Positions 1 through 10,417 are shown, numbered from the stretch's first letter. The stretch: DNA of 64,000 nt from Sphingopyxis sp. (GCF_016793825.1 NZ_JAEULM010000030.1:62001-126000); one strand, 5' to 3'. Notes: generated by a model from the sequence alone, not told the origin. Numbers and translations: made by a program.

Positions 1-138
1 CGCTCTCGCGGGGAATCTGCCCTAATGCCGTTGCATGACTCCACCGACCACCCGATCCCGGTTTACGGCTCGGGGTGGGAACGGATTGCGGGGGCGGACG
101 TTGGACCGGGCAGGTGCCTCGATGGAAGGAGAGCTTCG

Positions 139-510
139 ATGATCAGGACGATTTTCACGGCAGTGGCGGGGTTTGCGTTGCTTGCGGGGGCACAGGCGGG
201 CGCGATGCAGAAGCAGCCCGACGGCACAACGGCCGAAGAGCGCGCCAATACTGCGCGATTGAATGCCGAGCAGCAGGCGAAGGCGCAGGCTGAAACCGAT
301 GCCTATAATGCGCGCGTTGCGGCAGCGGCGCAGACCGAAGCGGCGGCGCAGGCAACCTATGCACAGGAAACCGCGGCTTACGAGGCTGAAAAGGCGCGCG
401 TAGCGGCGCTGTCGGCGGAAGAGCGGATGAAGTGGGAGGCCGACGTCGCGGCCTGCAAGGCCGGCGAAGCCGCGCGTTGCGCGCACCCCCAACCCGAACC
501 CCGGAACTGA
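139..510 (+). CDS. Hypothetical exported Ala/Glu-rich protein
   Basis: 123 residues of unknown function. Residues 1 to about 22 form a clear signal peptide (MIRT, then a hydrophobic stretch ending AGAQAGA). The mature part is rich in Ala, Glu, Gln and Lys from about residue 35 to 105 and looks like one long helix or coiled coil. Two Cys residues sit near the C-terminus (AACKAGEAARC). The ATG at 139 is chosen because an AAGGAG Shine-Dalgarno lies about 6 bases upstream; the frame stays open upstream to 25 without a credible ribosome site. A strong hairpin terminator follows. Probably a small periplasmic protein; no family recognised. Confidence 0.7.
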   Translation: MIRTIFTAVAGFALLAGAQAGAMQKQPDGTTAEERANTARLNAEQQAKAQAETDAYNARVAAAAQTEAAAQATYAQETAAYEAEKARVAALSAEERMKWEADVAACKAGEAARCAHPQPEPRN

Positions 511-513
511 TCG

Positions 514-1053
514 CTACTGCGGCGGGACAGAAGGCTCCGGCGGTTCGCCGGGGCCTTCTTTCTGCTTGGCCGTCGGTCCCGCGGCCGGGTCGGGAAGTTC
601 AACCGGCACGATCATCCTGGGGACCGGCATCGCGGGGACGGGGGCGCCGCCGGGCAGGGGCGCGGGGTCGGGAAAACGCCCACCATAACGATATTCGTCG
701 TCGGCCTTAAGGCGCGGCGCCGGCGGATCGATATCCACAGCATCCAGTTCGCGGAACGGTTCGCTCATCCGGCGATCATGCTCCTCGCGAAGCCGGCGGC
801 CCACTCCATAGCTGTCGGCACAGCCGGGGCAGGGTATGGCGGAGGCGTCCGCGCTGCTGACCAGCGCATCGGGGTTCGAGCTAAGCCCAGCAAAGGACGG
901 GGCTTCGCTCCCGCCGCCGCGCAGGCCGTCGCCTACCGCCAGCACCCCGAGCAGAGCGCCGGTACCGAGTCCCGCAGCCGCCAGCACGGAGGCCAACATC
1001 AGCCGCCGCATGGAGGCATCGCGACTCGCGGCCGACTTGCGCTTCCTTGCCAT
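514..1053 (-). CDS. Hypothetical membrane-anchored, proline-rich protein
   Basis: 179 residues with the chosen start; no family recognised. A basic N-terminus (MARKRKSAASRD) precedes one hydrophobic segment at about residues 17-40, then a Pro- and Asp-rich tail predicted outside the membrane, with a CPGC pair near residue 75. The frame is open further upstream to 1263, but that part reads like non-coding sequence and overlaps the promoter region of the divergent gene at 1288, so the ATG at 1053, just before the basic/TM start, is preferred. The last codons run through the terminator hairpin of the convergent neighbour. Confidence 0.55.
   Translation of the reverse strand: MARKRKSAASRDASMRRLMLASVLAAAGLGTGALLGVLAVGDGLRGGGSEAPSFAGLSSNPDALVSSADASAIPCPGCADSYGVGRRLREEHDRRMSEPFRELDAVDIDPPAPRLKADDEYRYGGRFPDPAPLPGGAPVPAMPVPRMIVPVELPDPAAGPTAKQKEGPGEPPEPSVPPQ
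529..559 (+). terminator. Intrinsic terminator after the 139-510 gene
   Basis: Arms AGAAGGC (529-535) and GCCTTCT (553-559) enclose a second stem CCGGCG/CGCCGG (537-542/546-551) with a 3-base loop, and the 3' arm runs into TTCTGCTT. It ends the forward transcript but lies inside the 3' coding end of the convergent gene at 514-1053. Confidence 0.7.
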
Positions 1054-1287
1054 GCGGCAAGAAGGCCATGATGAACGCCGGATTACAAGCTTTCGGCCAC
1101 TGGTCGATGCGCGGGCGCGCTTCGTCCTTCCAATCGATGGCGTCTCGGGGCCGGTCGAACCGTGCGTGCGATCGGCATGGCGATCCGGCATTTCCGGTTT
1201 GCGGGATGCGGGAGGGTCTTGGTCTTCCCCGGTTCCAATCTCTTTCGTGTCCCGCATCATCATCCCCCAGATGAGAGGACGCTCCCC

Positions 1288-1626
1288 ATGTCGAAACTAT
1301 CCCTGATCCTGATCGCAGCCCTTGCAGGCAGCGCGGCCAGCCCCGCTTTCGCCCAAGATGGCGATGAGCGGCCAACCGCAACGGTCCGCTACGACGACCT
1401 CAACCTGTCGACCGCCGCGGGCCGTGAACGGCTCGATACCCGTGTCCGCATGGCGATCCGGTCGATGTGTGCGGTCGATCCCCGTCCATCGCTGCGCCAG
1501 CGTGCGGAAGGTCGTGAATGCGAAGCTATCGCGAAACGCAGTGTCGATCCTCAGGTCGCGGCGCTCTACAATGGCAGCCATGCGCGGTTCGCGAGCGAAA
1601 AGCCGCCGGTGGTCGCCGCTCCCTGA
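1288..1626 (+). CDS. UrcA family protein
   Basis: 112 residues. A signal peptide (MSKLSLILIAALAGSAASPAFA) is followed by the UrcA signature: a V-R-Y-D-D-L segment leading into LSTAAGRERLDTRV, then two Cys (SMCAVD, GRECEAIA) that probably form a disulfide in the periplasm. UrcA proteins are small exported alphaproteobacterial proteins of unknown function. GAGAGGA lies 8 bases before the ATG. The gene stands alone; a strong bidirectional hairpin follows. Confidence 0.85.
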   Translation: MSKLSLILIAALAGSAASPAFAQDGDERPTATVRYDDLNLSTAAGRERLDTRVRMAIRSMCAVDPRPSLRQRAEGRECEAIAKRSVDPQVAALYNGSHARFASEKPPVVAAP

Positions 1627-1643
1627 CGGCAAACGGCGACGAA

Positions 1644-1672
1644 GGCGGCCATGCCCCGGTGGCATGGCCGCC
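1644..1672. terminator. Bidirectional terminator between urcA-like gene and LytTR regulator
   Basis: Perfect 12-bp stem GGCGGCCATGCC/GGCATGGCCGCC with a CCGGT loop, placed between two convergent stop codons (1626 and 1681). There is no long T-run on either side, but position and strength fit a shared terminator. Confidence 0.65.
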
Positions 1673-1680
1673 TGTTCGCA

Positions 1681-2412
1681 TTAGGCGTGCATGATCGCCT
1701 TGACGTCGTGCAGGTAGGTCCGCCCGATCCGGTGGATGCCACCTTCGCCCAGATCGACGCTCCACGCACCGTCGCCATGGTGTTTGAGCCCGACGATACC
1801 GCCGCGGCGGATCATCTTCGATCGGTGGATACGCATGAACTGGTCGGGGTCCATCCGCGCCTCCAGCGATTTGATCGTCTGGTGAATAAGCCAGCTACGG
1901 CCGCCTACATGAAGGCGCATATAATCACGTTCGGCCTCGATCAAATCGACCTGGGCGGCATCGATCCGCAGCATCTCGCCGCGATTCTGGACCCAGAATT
2001 CGGTAATCCACTTGCTCTTCTGCTTTGGCGCCCGATCGGCGGAGCGCCACTCGCGGACACGTCCGAGCGCGCGCGAAAGGCGGTCGGGCGAAACCGGCTT
2101 CAGCAGATAGTCGACCGCCGCGACGTCGAAGGCGGCGACGGCATATTGATCGAAAGCGGTGACGAAGACGACGGCGGGTGGATTGTCGAGTTTGTCCAGT
2201 GCGGCGGCAACGGCAAGGCCGTTGAGGTCGGGCATCGCGATGTCGCACAGGACGAGGTCGGGCGCCAGCGCATCGACCATGCGGAGCGCGGAGGCTCCGT
2301 CGCTCGCGGTACCGACGAGCGATACACCGTCCTGCTGCCCCGCCAGGATCTGGAGTCGTTCGATTGCGAGCGGTTCGTCGTCGACAATCAGGGTTCGAAG
2401 CGTCTGCATCAT
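1681..2412 (-). CDS. LytTR-family response regulator
   Basis: 243 residues. The N-terminal receiver domain (about 1-120) has the acidic pair in LIVDDEP, the phospho-acceptor Asp in VLCDIAMPD and the conserved Lys in YLLKPVS. The C-terminal LytTR DNA-binding domain (about 140-243) has the typical IEAERDYMRLH and FMRIHRSKMIR segments. It is the output partner of the LytS-type kinase encoded just upstream: the kinase stop TGA and this ATG are one base apart. A second ATG follows at 2409; either could be used. GGAAGG about 8 bases upstream supports this start. Target genes are not evident from the window. Confidence 0.9.
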   Translation of the reverse strand: MMQTLRTLIVDDEPLAIERLQILAGQQDGVSLVGTASDGASALRMVDALAPDLVLCDIAMPDLNGLAVAAALDKLDNPPAVVFVTAFDQYAVAAFDVAAVDYLLKPVSPDRLSRALGRVREWRSADRAPKQKSKWITEFWVQNRGEMLRIDAAQVDLIEAERDYMRLHVGGRSWLIHQTIKSLEARMDPDQFMRIHRSKMIRRGGIVGLKHHGDGAWSVDLGEGGIHRIGRTYLHDVKAIMHA

Positions 2413-2413
2413 G

Positions 2414-3607
2414 TCAGCAACCTTCCCGCGCCAAGGGTAGCCACAGCGATACGAAGAAACCACCCGTATCGGACGGGCCCCATTCGCAGCCTGCGGTGGG
2501 ACCATAGCGCGTCAGCAGGCGCTCGCGCACGTTTCCGAGCCCGAGGCCGGTCCCCGACGCGGGCGCAGGGGCCTTTGGATCGATGTCGTTCTCTACCCTG
2601 ACGACCAGCAAGCCATATTCGCTGCTCGCCGTCAGGCGGATCGCGATCTTTCCCTTGCTGGGTGCGACGCCATATTTGATCGCATTCTCGATAATCGGTT
2701 GCAGAATCAGCACCGGGACGCACGCATGTTGAAGCTCGGCGGGCATGTCGACCTCGACCTGCAGACGGTCGGGGAAGCGCGTTTGTTCGATATCGAGATA
2801 GAGGCGCTGGAGAGCAATTTCCTCGTCCAGACTGACAAGCTGTTCGGGATCGACGGCAAGGCTCGACCGGAGGAAGGACGAGAGATTCATGATCATCGTC
2901 TCGGCCTCCGCCTTCGACCCGCGCAGGACGAGTGTCGAAAGCGAGTTCAGCGTGTTGAACAGGAAGTGCGGATTGACCTGATAGTGGAGTGCGCGAAGCT
3001 GCGCCGTCTGGGCTTCGATCCGGAAATGATTGGCGCGGCGTTCGACCGCGCGCATTTCGTTGGCATAGCCGAAGGCGACATAGAGCGCGGCCCACACCGC
3101 GAAAAAGAAATACCAGCGGATCGAGCTGTCGACGATCAGGACGGTTTCCCATGCAATCGGAAATTTGGATTGCACTTCCTTGACGATCTGCGCGGCATCG
3201 GGCCCCGGAAACCAGTAGAAGAAGACGAGGAGGTTGATCGAGGCATAGAGCCCGACCAGCGGCACCGCCGCGCCGAGCGCCACGGCAAGCCGTGCGCCGA
3301 AGCCGCGCGGCTGAACCCGCTGAATAAGCTGGTAGAGCACGAAGGTGCAGAGGATACCCGCGACGACGACGATCGCGCGGCGGCCGGCATATTCCCATTG
3401 CTCGGCCCCGGCGAGAATGCCGAGCCCGGTCGTGATCAGGAAATAGAGCATCCACATCGCGAGGATCGAGCCGATCGCGACGCGCGGATTGACGCGGGCG
3501 TCGGATGCACGCCAGTCGGGCGCCGCTGCCAGCATTTTTGCCCGCTGATCGCGCAGCGCCTCTTTGCGGATAGTCCCGTTCATCGATGCGGCTTTAGCGT
3601 CAAACAT
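2414..3607 (-). CDS. LytS/YehU-type sensor histidine kinase
   Basis: 397 residues. The N-terminal half holds four or more membrane segments (about residues 45-195: IGSILAMWMLYFLITTG, AIVVVAGILCTFVLYQL, VPLVGLYASINLLVFFYW, WYFFFAVWAALYVAFGY). The His_kinase domain follows, with the phospho-acceptor in LHYQVNPHFLFNTLNSL, then an HATPase domain with an N-box (IIENAIKYG) and a Gly-rich box (GTGLGLGNVRERL). It should phosphorylate the LytTR regulator cotranscribed downstream. The signal is unknown; there is no large periplasmic domain. The start is uncertain between ATG 3607 and ATG 3583, neither with a strong Shine-Dalgarno. Confidence 0.9.
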   Translation of the reverse strand: MFDAKAASMNGTIRKEALRDQRAKMLAAAPDWRASDARVNPRVAIGSILAMWMLYFLITTGLGILAGAEQWEYAGRRAIVVVAGILCTFVLYQLIQRVQPRGFGARLAVALGAAVPLVGLYASINLLVFFYWFPGPDAAQIVKEVQSKFPIAWETVLIVDSSIRWYFFFAVWAALYVAFGYANEMRAVERRANHFRIEAQTAQLRALHYQVNPHFLFNTLNSLSTLVLRGSKAEAETMIMNLSSFLRSSLAVDPEQLVSLDEEIALQRLYLDIEQTRFPDRLQVEVDMPAELQHACVPVLILQPIIENAIKYGVAPSKGKIAIRLTASSEYGLLVVRVENDIDPKAPAPASGTGLGLGNVRERLLTRYGPTAGCEWGPSDTGGFFVSLWLPLAREGC

Positions 3608-3675
3608 CGCCTGTTGCCTAGCAGACGCCGGGCCGCCAGTCGAAGGTGTGCGGTGTTTTGTCGAAAGCGAACGGT

Positions 3676-5139
3676 TCAGACCGTCTTCGGTTGGGGAAGT
3701 GCGCGGCGCCAGTTGCCGCGCTTGTAGACGATCCAGGCCATCGCGAGCGAGGCGAGCGAAGAGAGCGGGAAGCTCCACCAGATGATGTCGCTGCCGATCA
3801 GGGGATATCCGAAGTAATAGATGCCAAGCCGGATCGGGAACATCGACAGGAACAGGATGACGAGCGGCGGGACGACCGACCCGTTCGCGCGCAGCGTGCC
3901 GATCAGGACGATGGTGGTGCCGAAGGGCAGGAAGGTCCACGTCGCGATATACTGGATGTTGCGGGCGACCTCGATCGCCGCGCTGCCGCTGCCAAGGAAC
4001 AGGGCCAGTGCGGCGCGGTCGAAAAGGAGCAGCAGGGCGATCAGCACGCCGGTCATGGCAAGGTTGATCGCGATTCCGCTGTTCGTGACGCCCGCGACGC
4101 GATCCCAGCGCTGTGCGCCGATATTCTGTGCCGCCATCGAACTGACCGCCGCTCCGACCGCGAGCGCGGGCATCTGGATATAGTTCCAAAGCTGAAGCGT
4201 CGCACCATAAGCTGCGGCCGTAACCAGCCCTTCCCGGTTGACGAGGCCGACCATGATCAGCCCGGCGCCCGAAATGACCAGCATCTGCGCCCCCATCGGC
4301 AGGCCGCGTCCGACGATGAAGCGCATCTCGTCCCAGTTGGGCAACAGATAGGCCAGTTCGCGGCGGCGCAGGCGCAGCACATGATCCTTGGCATAGAACC
4401 AGCCGATCATGCCGATCAGGCTGATGGTACCAGCGATCGCCGTAGCGAGCGCGCTTCCCGCGATGCCGAGGCGCGGTGCGGGACCGAGCCCGAGGATCAG
4501 GATCGGATTGAGCGCGATGTCGAGGACGACGGTCAGGATCATGAAGCGCAGCGGAGTGACGGCGTCGCCTGCGCCGCGTGAGGCCATCGACAGCATGACC
4601 ATCAACATGCTCGCGGGGACGGCGACGAAGGTCACGCGCAGATAATCATGCGCGAGCGTGAAAGCTTCGGCCGGCGTTTCGAGCCAGCGCAATATACGGT
4701 CGGATGCAAACCAGCCGACGACCGCGATGACCAACGAAAAGGCGATAGCGAGGCCAATGGCTCCGCCGCTGGCGCGCCGCGCGGCGTCGATATCGCCGCG
4801 GCCGATCGACTGGCCGATGAGGACGGTTGCGGCCATGCCAAAGCCAAAGAAGGCACCGAACATCAGGAACATGATGATGTTCGCATTGGCGGTGGCGGCA
4901 AGCGCGCTTTCGCCGAGGAACTGGCCGACCCAGATCGAATTCACCGATCCGGACAGTGTCTGGAGGATGTTCGAGGCAAGCGTCGGCAGCGCGAACAACA
5001 ACAGCGTCCTGGCGATCGGCCCGTTCGTCAGGTCGATCGCCCCGCTGCCGCGCACGACCTGGCGCGGAGGGACGGGTCCCGAAGCCGGGTCGCCCGCCGT
5101 GGCGGCAGGCGGCGGGGTTACGGGTTCGCCGTCGCTCAC
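3676..5139 (-). CDS. MATE family efflux transporter
   Basis: 487 residues, a normal length for the family, with about 12 hydrophobic segments and the MATE pattern ([25 protein letters not shown] at TM1, [10 protein letters not shown] after TM7). MATE proteins export drugs or metabolites in exchange for Na+ or H+. A Pro/Ala-rich tail of about 35 residues precedes TM1. The GTG start overlaps the valS stop by four bases (GTGA), so it is translationally coupled to valS, a pairing with no obvious functional logic. Substrate cannot be read from the sequence. Confidence 0.9.
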   Translation of the reverse strand: MSDGEPVTPPPAATAGDPASGPVPPRQVVRGSGAIDLTNGPIARTLLLFALPTLASNILQTLSGSVNSIWVGQFLGESALAATANANIIMFLMFGAFFGFGMAATVLIGQSIGRGDIDAARRASGGAIGLAIAFSLVIAVVGWFASDRILRWLETPAEAFTLAHDYLRVTFVAVPASMLMVMLSMASRGAGDAVTPLRFMILTVVLDIALNPILILGLGPAPRLGIAGSALATAIAGTISLIGMIGWFYAKDHVLRLRRRELAYLLPNWDEMRFIVGRGLPMGAQMLVISGAGLIMVGLVNREGLVTAAAYGATLQLWNYIQMPALAVGAAVSSMAAQNIGAQRWDRVAGVTNSGIAINLAMTGVLIALLLLFDRAALALFLGSGSAAIEVARNIQYIATWTFLPFGTTIVLIGTLRANGSVVPPLVILFLSMFPIRLGIYYFGYPLIGSDIIWWSFPLSSLASLAMAWIVYKRGNWRRALPQPKTV

Positions 5140-7889
5140 CCCAGCCGCGCCAATGCGGCGTTCAACCGGTCCGCTTCGGCTTCCTTGGCGGCGTGGTCGG
5201 CGCGCGCCTTTTCGACCGCTTCGGGCTTCGCGCGCTCGACGAAGGACGGGTTGTTCAGTCGTCCGGCAAGACCGTCGCGTTCCTTGGCCGCCGCGGCGAG
5301 TGCCTTGGTCAGGCGATCGCGTTCTGCTGCGATGTCGATCACGCCTTCCAGCGGGACGGCGATCGTCTCGCCCTCAATGACGAGCTGGGCCGATGCGCCG
5401 GCGGGAGCGGGATCGAAGCGGACCGCTTCGAGCCGTGCGAGGCGATCGATCTGCGCGGCAAGCTTTTCGGTGCGCGGCTTGAGCGACGCCGGGAAATGCG
5501 CGGCGAGACGCGCGCCCGGCGGCAGACCGAGTTCGGACTTGGCGGCGCGCAGTTCGCTTACCAGCTTGATGAGCCAGTCGATGTCGGCGCTGGCGTCTGC
5601 ATCGCGTGCCGCGTTCGGCGCGGGCCATTTCGCGGTAATGAGCGGGTAATCGGCGCGGTTGCCGAGCCCGGTCCACAGCTCTTCGGTGATGAAGGGCATG
5701 AAGGGATGGAGCATGACCAGAATCTGGTCGAGCACCCAGCCAGCGACGGCCTTCGTTTCGTCGTCGATCGCGCCCTTGATCAGTTCGAGATACCAGTCGC
5801 AGAAGCGGTCCCAGGCGAAGCTGTAGATCGCATTCGCGGCATCGTCGAAGCGATAGGCGGCAAAGGCCTTGTCCATCGCGGCGACGGTGTCGACGACTTC
5901 GCCAATGATCCAGCGGTTGACCGGCAGGCTTGCGGGAGGCGCTTCGAGGCTGGTCGAGGCCGAAATGCCATTGGCTTCGCAGAAGCGCGCGGCGTTCCAG
6001 AGCTTGGTCGCGAAGTTGCGATAGCCGGCGAGACGTGCGTCATCCATCTTGATGTCGCGGCCCTGGCTTTCCATCGCCGACATGAAGAAGCGGAGGGCAT
6101 CGGCGCCATATCGGTCGATGAGGCCGAGCGGATCGACGACATTGCCCTTCGACTTCGACATCTTCGCACCGTCGGGCGCGCGAACGAGGCCGTGGAGATA
6201 GAGCGTCTTCCACGGCACATCGCCCATGAACTCCATCCCCTGCATGGCCATGCGGGCATCCCAGAAGAAGAGGATGTCGAAGCCCGAGATGAGGACGTCG
6301 TTCGGATAGTGGCGTTTCAGCAAGTCGGTATTCTCGGGCCAGCCGAGGGTGGCAAAGGGCCAGAGCGCTGAAGAGAACCAGGTGTCGAGAACGTCTTCGT
6401 CACGGGTCAGGGTTATGCCCGCGCCCGCTTGAGCCTGCGCCTCTTCTTCGGTCTCGGCCACGAAGATGCTTCCATCCTCGGCGTACCATGCCGGAATCCG
6501 GTGGCCCCACCAGAGCTGACGCGACACGCACCAGGGCTGGATATTCTCCATCCAGTTGAAGAAGGTTTTTTCCCACGTCTTGGGGACGATGTTTATGCGG
6601 CCGTCGCGTACGGCAGCCATCGGCGGCTGTGCCAGCGTCGCGGCATCGACATACCATTGGTCGGTCAGCATCGGCTCGATCACGACACCGCCGCGATCGC
6701 CGAAAGGTTGCATGATCAGCTTGTCCTCGACCTTGACCATCAGGCCTTCGGCGTCGATGTCGGCGATGACGCGCTTGCGCGCTTCATAGCGGTCAAGTCC
6801 GCGATAAGCCTCTGGAACGAGGTTGAGTGCGTCGATCTCCGCCGCGGTTGCGGGGGCGCCGTGCGCGATTTCGACGGCGCGTGTCGCCGCCTCGACATAG
6901 CTTGGACCGTCGGTGCGCATCGCCGCGACCTCGTCCATCAGCCGGTACATCGGAATATTGTTGCGCTGGGCGACGCCATAGTCGTTTTCGTCGTGCGCAC
7001 CGGTGATCTTCACCGCGCCCGAACCAAAATGCGGATCGGGATACTCGTCAGTTATGATCGGGATCAGGCGGCGATGTTCCTTCGGCCCGACCGGGATCTC
7101 GCAATATTTGCCTACGATCGGGCGATAGCGCTCGTCATCGGGATGCACCGCAACCGCTCCGTCGCCGAGCATGGTCTCGGGGCGCGTGGTCGCGATCGAG
7201 ATATAGTCTCGCTCTTCCTGAAGCACGATATTCCCTTCCGCATCGCGCTCGACATAGGTATAGGTCTCGCCGCCCGCGAGCGGATATTTGAAGTGCCACA
7301 TATGCCCCGGCACTTCGTGCGATTCCACCTCGAGATCCGAGATCGCCGTCTTGAGCGCGGGATCCCAGTTCACGAGCCGCTTGTCGCGATAGATCAGACC
7401 CTTTTTGTGCAGGTCGACGAACACCTTGACCACCGCCTGGGTGAAATGCGGGTCCATGGTGAACTGCTCGCGGCTCCAGTCCATCGAGCAGCCAAGACGG
7501 CGGAGCTGACCGGTGATCTGGCCGCCGCTTTCGGCTTTCCATTCCCAGACCTTGCCGACGAACTCCTCGCGGGTGAAATCGGTGCGTTTCTGCTGGCGTT
7601 CGTTGAGCTGGCGTTCGACGACCATCTGTGTTGCGATGCCGGCATGGTCCATGCCGACGACCCACAGCGCATCCTTGCCGCGCAGCCGTTCGTAGCGGAC
7701 GAGGACGTCCTGCAACGTGTTGTCGAGCGCATGGCCGATGTGCAGCGCGCCGGTGACATTCGGCGGCGGGTTGACGATCGTGAAAGGTGTCGCGTCGGGG
7801 CGCTCAGGGCGAAACAGCCCGCGGCTTTCCCATTCATGGGCCCATTTCGCCTCGATGGCGGCGGGATCGAAGGTTTTTTCCATCGGCAT
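5136..7889 (-). CDS. valS: Valine-tRNA ligase
   Basis: 917 residues, full length. Charges tRNA-Val with valine in the cytoplasm. Class I signatures are both present: HIGH at residues 50-53 within [13 protein letters not shown], and KMSKS near residue 575 ([14 protein letters not shown]). The editing domain lies between them ([22 protein letters not shown]), and the C-terminal coiled-coil arm typical of ValRS closes the protein ([35 protein letters not shown]). Start could be the first or third codon (MPMEKTF). Cotranscribed with the overlapping MATE gene. Confidence 0.97.
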   Translation of the reverse strand: MPMEKTFDPAAIEAKWAHEWESRGLFRPERPDATPFTIVNPPPNVTGALHIGHALDNTLQDVLVRYERLRGKDALWVVGMDHAGIATQMVVERQLNERQQKRTDFTREEFVGKVWEWKAESGGQITGQLRRLGCSMDWSREQFTMDPHFTQAVVKVFVDLHKKGLIYRDKRLVNWDPALKTAISDLEVESHEVPGHMWHFKYPLAGGETYTYVERDAEGNIVLQEERDYISIATTRPETMLGDGAVAVHPDDERYRPIVGKYCEIPVGPKEHRRLIPIITDEYPDPHFGSGAVKITGAHDENDYGVAQRNNIPMYRLMDEVAAMRTDGPSYVEAATRAVEIAHGAPATAAEIDALNLVPEAYRGLDRYEARKRVIADIDAEGLMVKVEDKLIMQPFGDRGGVVIEPMLTDQWYVDAATLAQPPMAAVRDGRINIVPKTWEKTFFNWMENIQPWCVSRQLWWGHRIPAWYAEDGSIFVAETEEEAQAQAGAGITLTRDEDVLDTWFSSALWPFATLGWPENTDLLKRHYPNDVLISGFDILFFWDARMAMQGMEFMGDVPWKTLYLHGLVRAPDGAKMSKSKGNVVDPLGLIDRYGADALRFFMSAMESQGRDIKMDDARLAGYRNFATKLWNAARFCEANGISASTSLEAPPASLPVNRWIIGEVVDTVAAMDKAFAAYRFDDAANAIYSFAWDRFCDWYLELIKGAIDDETKAVAGWVLDQILVMLHPFMPFITEELWTGLGNRADYPLITAKWPAPNAARDADASADIDWLIKLVSELRAAKSELGLPPGARLAAHFPASLKPRTEKLAAQIDRLARLEAVRFDPAPAGASAQLVIEGETIAVPLEGVIDIAAERDRLTKALAAAAKERDGLAGRLNNPSFVERAKPEAVEKARADHAAKEAEADRLNAALARLG

Positions 7890-7975
7890 AGCCGGCGCGC
7901 TTTGCCAGCCGGTGTGCGGGCTGGCAAGCCGGATCGGCAGAGATTAGGGTGGCGCGGACTTGCAGGAGCAGGGCC

Positions 7976-8323
7976 ATGGACGATGCGATGCGTAGCGGAG
8001 TCATCCGCTTTGCCGATTATGCCGCAAAAGTGCCGACCGCAGCGGGCGAACGGTCGGTACTGGCGCTGAAGCGCGGGACGCTCGACGTCCGCCTGTCGGT
8101 CCCCGTTCCGCCGAACCGCCAGACGCCGCATGAACAGGACGCGCTTTACGCGGTCATGAGCGGTGAAGGCGTGCTGATCCACGGCGGCGAACGCACGCCG
8201 TTCGGTGCGGGTGACCTGTTGTTCGTCGCGGCCGGAGTCGACCATCATTATACCGATTTCAGCGACGACCTGTCGCTGTGGCGGATCTTCTATGGCGAGA
8301 CGGGCGGCGAGATCCCCATGTGA
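7976..8323 (+). CDS. Small cupin-fold protein
   Basis: 115 residues. A single cupin barrel: PHEQDALYAVMSGEGVLIHGG forms the first motif and FGAGDLLFVAAGVDHHYTDF the second, with His/Glu residues placed to bind a metal. The start ATG at 7976 is preceded by CAGGAG; an upstream in-frame ATG at 7949 has no ribosome site. The gene is divergent from valS and ends 18 bases before the convergent S9 peptidase gene. Ligand and reaction are unknown. Confidence 0.8.
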   Translation: MDDAMRSGVIRFADYAAKVPTAAGERSVLALKRGTLDVRLSVPVPPNRQTPHEQDALYAVMSGEGVLIHGGERTPFGAGDLLFVAAGVDHHYTDFSDDLSLWRIFYGETGGEIPM

Positions 8324-8341
8324 CCTGCCGCCCGCCGAGGC

Positions 8342-10417
8342 TTATTTCTTCAGATAGCTACCCAGCCAGTCGAACACGGTGCGGTGCCACTGGACGCTGT
8401 TCGCGCCTTTCAGCACCCAGTGATTCTCGTCGGGGAAAACGAGCAATTGCGATGGCACGCCGCGGCGCTGGAGCGCGGTGAACGCCGCCAGGCCCTGCGT
8501 ATAGGGAATGCGGAAATCCTTTTCGCTGGTGATGACCAGCATCGGGGTCTTCCACTTGGCGACATGGTTCACCGGGTTCCATTTTTCGAATTCCTCCGGA
8601 ACCGCGAAATAGGGACCGCCATGTTCCCACTCGTCGAACCACAGCTCCTCGGTTTCATAAGCCATGGCGCGCGCGTCGAAGACGCCGTCGTGCTGGACGA
8701 GGCATTTGAAGCCGTCGGTCCACTGTCCGGCGATCCAGTTCATCATGTACCCGCCGTAGGAGGCGCCGAGCGCGCAGGCGTTGGCGATGTCGAGCTGCGC
8801 ATCCTGCTTGCCCGCCGCTGCGAGGCCGAGTTTCAGGTCTTCGAGCGGCTTGCCGCCCCAATCCTTGTTGATGCTGTCGGTGAAGGCCTGCCCGTAGCCG
8901 GTCGAACCATGAAAATCGACGGTCACGACGCCATAGCCCTGTTGCGCGAAGAGGCGCGGGTTCCAGCGCGTCGACCAGCTGTTGCCAAAGCTCGACTGCG
9001 GGCCACCGTGTACGATGAAGGCGACCGGCAGCTTCGAGGCGGGACTGGCCGCCGGCTTCAGGATCATGCCCCATACCTTGTCGCCGTTGGCGCCCGCAAA
9101 CTGCAGGCGGTCAAGCGTCACCGGATCGAATTCGGCGAGTGCAGCCGCGTTCACCGCGGTGATCTGCTTCACCTTGCCTTTCGCGTCGCGAATATACAGG
9201 TCGGTCGGCGCCAGCGCGCTGTTGCGCGAATAGAGCAGCGCGCCGCCGGGCAGGACGTTGACGTCCCCGACATTGCCGTCGAAGGCTTCGGCCGATGCTT
9301 TCAGCCTCTCGACCTTGCCGGTGGCGGCGTCCACCCGGAACATGGGATGTTCGAGCGTGTCCTGCGCGGTGACGAACAACGACTTGCCGTCGGCCGCCCA
9401 TGCGATCGACGCCACCGAGCGATCCCAGGCGTCGGTCAGCGCCTTCGTTTCGCCATTTTCCAGGTTACGCAGCATCAGCACCTGCCGATCGGCTTCGTAA
9501 CCGGGGCGCGCCATCGCGGCATAGGCCAGCCATTTGCCGTCGGGCGACGGAGCGGGCAGGGTATCGGTCGCTTCGTTCCCCTGGGTCAGGTTGACCGGCA
9601 TCATCCGGCTGTCGACCAGCCAGCTATAGATATCGAGGTTGGTCGATGTCGGTTCGTTCCGATCGGCCTTGCGCAGCGTGAAAAAGACGGTGCGGCTGTC
9701 GGCGCCCCAGGCGAGTTCCTCGCCGCCGCCCATCGGCTTTGACGGGCTGTCGCCGATCAGTCCGGCATCGACCGGGCGGGCCATGCTCGCCTTGCCGCCG
9801 TCGAGATTGAAGACGAAGGGGCGGCTGTAGGTGCCCGGGGTTTCCCATTGATCCCAGTGACGGACAAAGCCGACGCCGTCCTTATACAGCCGGCCGCTGC
9901 CGGGCCCGACCAGCGCCCCCTTGTCCTTGGCGTCGCAGCCGAAGTCGACGCATTCCTTCGGAATGTCGCCCCACGCGAGCAACCTCTTGCCGTCGGGCGA
10001 GATCTTGAACCCGGCCACGTCGGCCTTTGTGTCGGTGACCTGCGCTGCGGCGGTGCCGGCTGCAAGGTCGATGCGCCAGATCTGGTCCTTTCCAGAGGCG
10101 TTCGAGAGGAAATAGAGGCCGCCGTCCGGCGCGAAAGCGGGTGCGGTTTCATTCTTGCCCGCGATGTCGGCGATCTGGACGGGCTTCGCATCCTTTGCCT
10201 TGCGATCGACAACCCACAGCCCCGTCGATCGCTTGTAGCTGTCCTTTTCGGTTTCGGTCATCTGGAAGACGACCCAGCGTCCATCGGGGGACGCCGCGGG
10301 CGCCGCGACACGCTTCAGCGTCGCCAGATCGACTTCGGTCATCGGGCGGGACAGTGCGGGGGAGGAGGAGAGGGCGGCGGTGAGCGCGATCGCGCTGGTC
10401 AGGAGATAGTTACGCAT
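8342..10417 (-). CDS. S9 family prolyl oligopeptidase (acylaminoacyl-peptidase type)
   Basis: 691 residues. A signal peptide (MRNYLLTSAIALTAALSSSPALS) is followed by a seven-bladed beta-propeller (about 30-420) and a C-terminal alpha/beta-hydrolase domain. The nucleophile Ser is in GASYGGYMMNW (about residue 553), the Asp in SEKDFRIPYTQG (about 635) and the His in DENHWVLKG (about 666), so the catalytic triad is complete. Such enzymes cleave short peptides or N-acylated peptides, here in the periplasm or outside. Monocistronic by appearance. Fits the many exported hydrolases in this window. Confidence 0.93.
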   Translation of the reverse strand: MRNYLLTSAIALTAALSSSPALSRPMTEVDLATLKRVAAPAASPDGRWVVFQMTETEKDSYKRSTGLWVVDRKAKDAKPVQIADIAGKNETAPAFAPDGGLYFLSNASGKDQIWRIDLAAGTAAAQVTDTKADVAGFKISPDGKRLLAWGDIPKECVDFGCDAKDKGALVGPGSGRLYKDGVGFVRHWDQWETPGTYSRPFVFNLDGGKASMARPVDAGLIGDSPSKPMGGGEELAWGADSRTVFFTLRKADRNEPTSTNLDIYSWLVDSRMMPVNLTQGNEATDTLPAPSPDGKWLAYAAMARPGYEADRQVLMLRNLENGETKALTDAWDRSVASIAWAADGKSLFVTAQDTLEHPMFRVDAATGKVERLKASAEAFDGNVGDVNVLPGGALLYSRNSALAPTDLYIRDAKGKVKQITAVNAAALAEFDPVTLDRLQFAGANGDKVWGMILKPAASPASKLPVAFIVHGGPQSSFGNSWSTRWNPRLFAQQGYGVVTVDFHGSTGYGQAFTDSINKDWGGKPLEDLKLGLAAAGKQDAQLDIANACALGASYGGYMMNWIAGQWTDGFKCLVQHDGVFDARAMAYETEELWFDEWEHGGPYFAVPEEFEKWNPVNHVAKWKTPMLVITSEKDFRIPYTQGLAAFTALQRRGVPSQLLVFPDENHWVLKGANSVQWHRTVFDWLGSYLKK

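Noticed and set aside
1054-1263. N-terminal extension of the 514-1053 gene to a start at 1263
   Set aside because: The extra 70 residues look non-coding (Arg/Ser/Pro-rich) and would fill the promoter region of the divergent UrcA gene; the signal-anchor start at 1053 is more natural.
6429-8069. 546-codon plus-strand frame opposite valS
   Set aside because: Mirrors the valS reading frame on the other strand; no domain, no ribosome site, and valS is certain.
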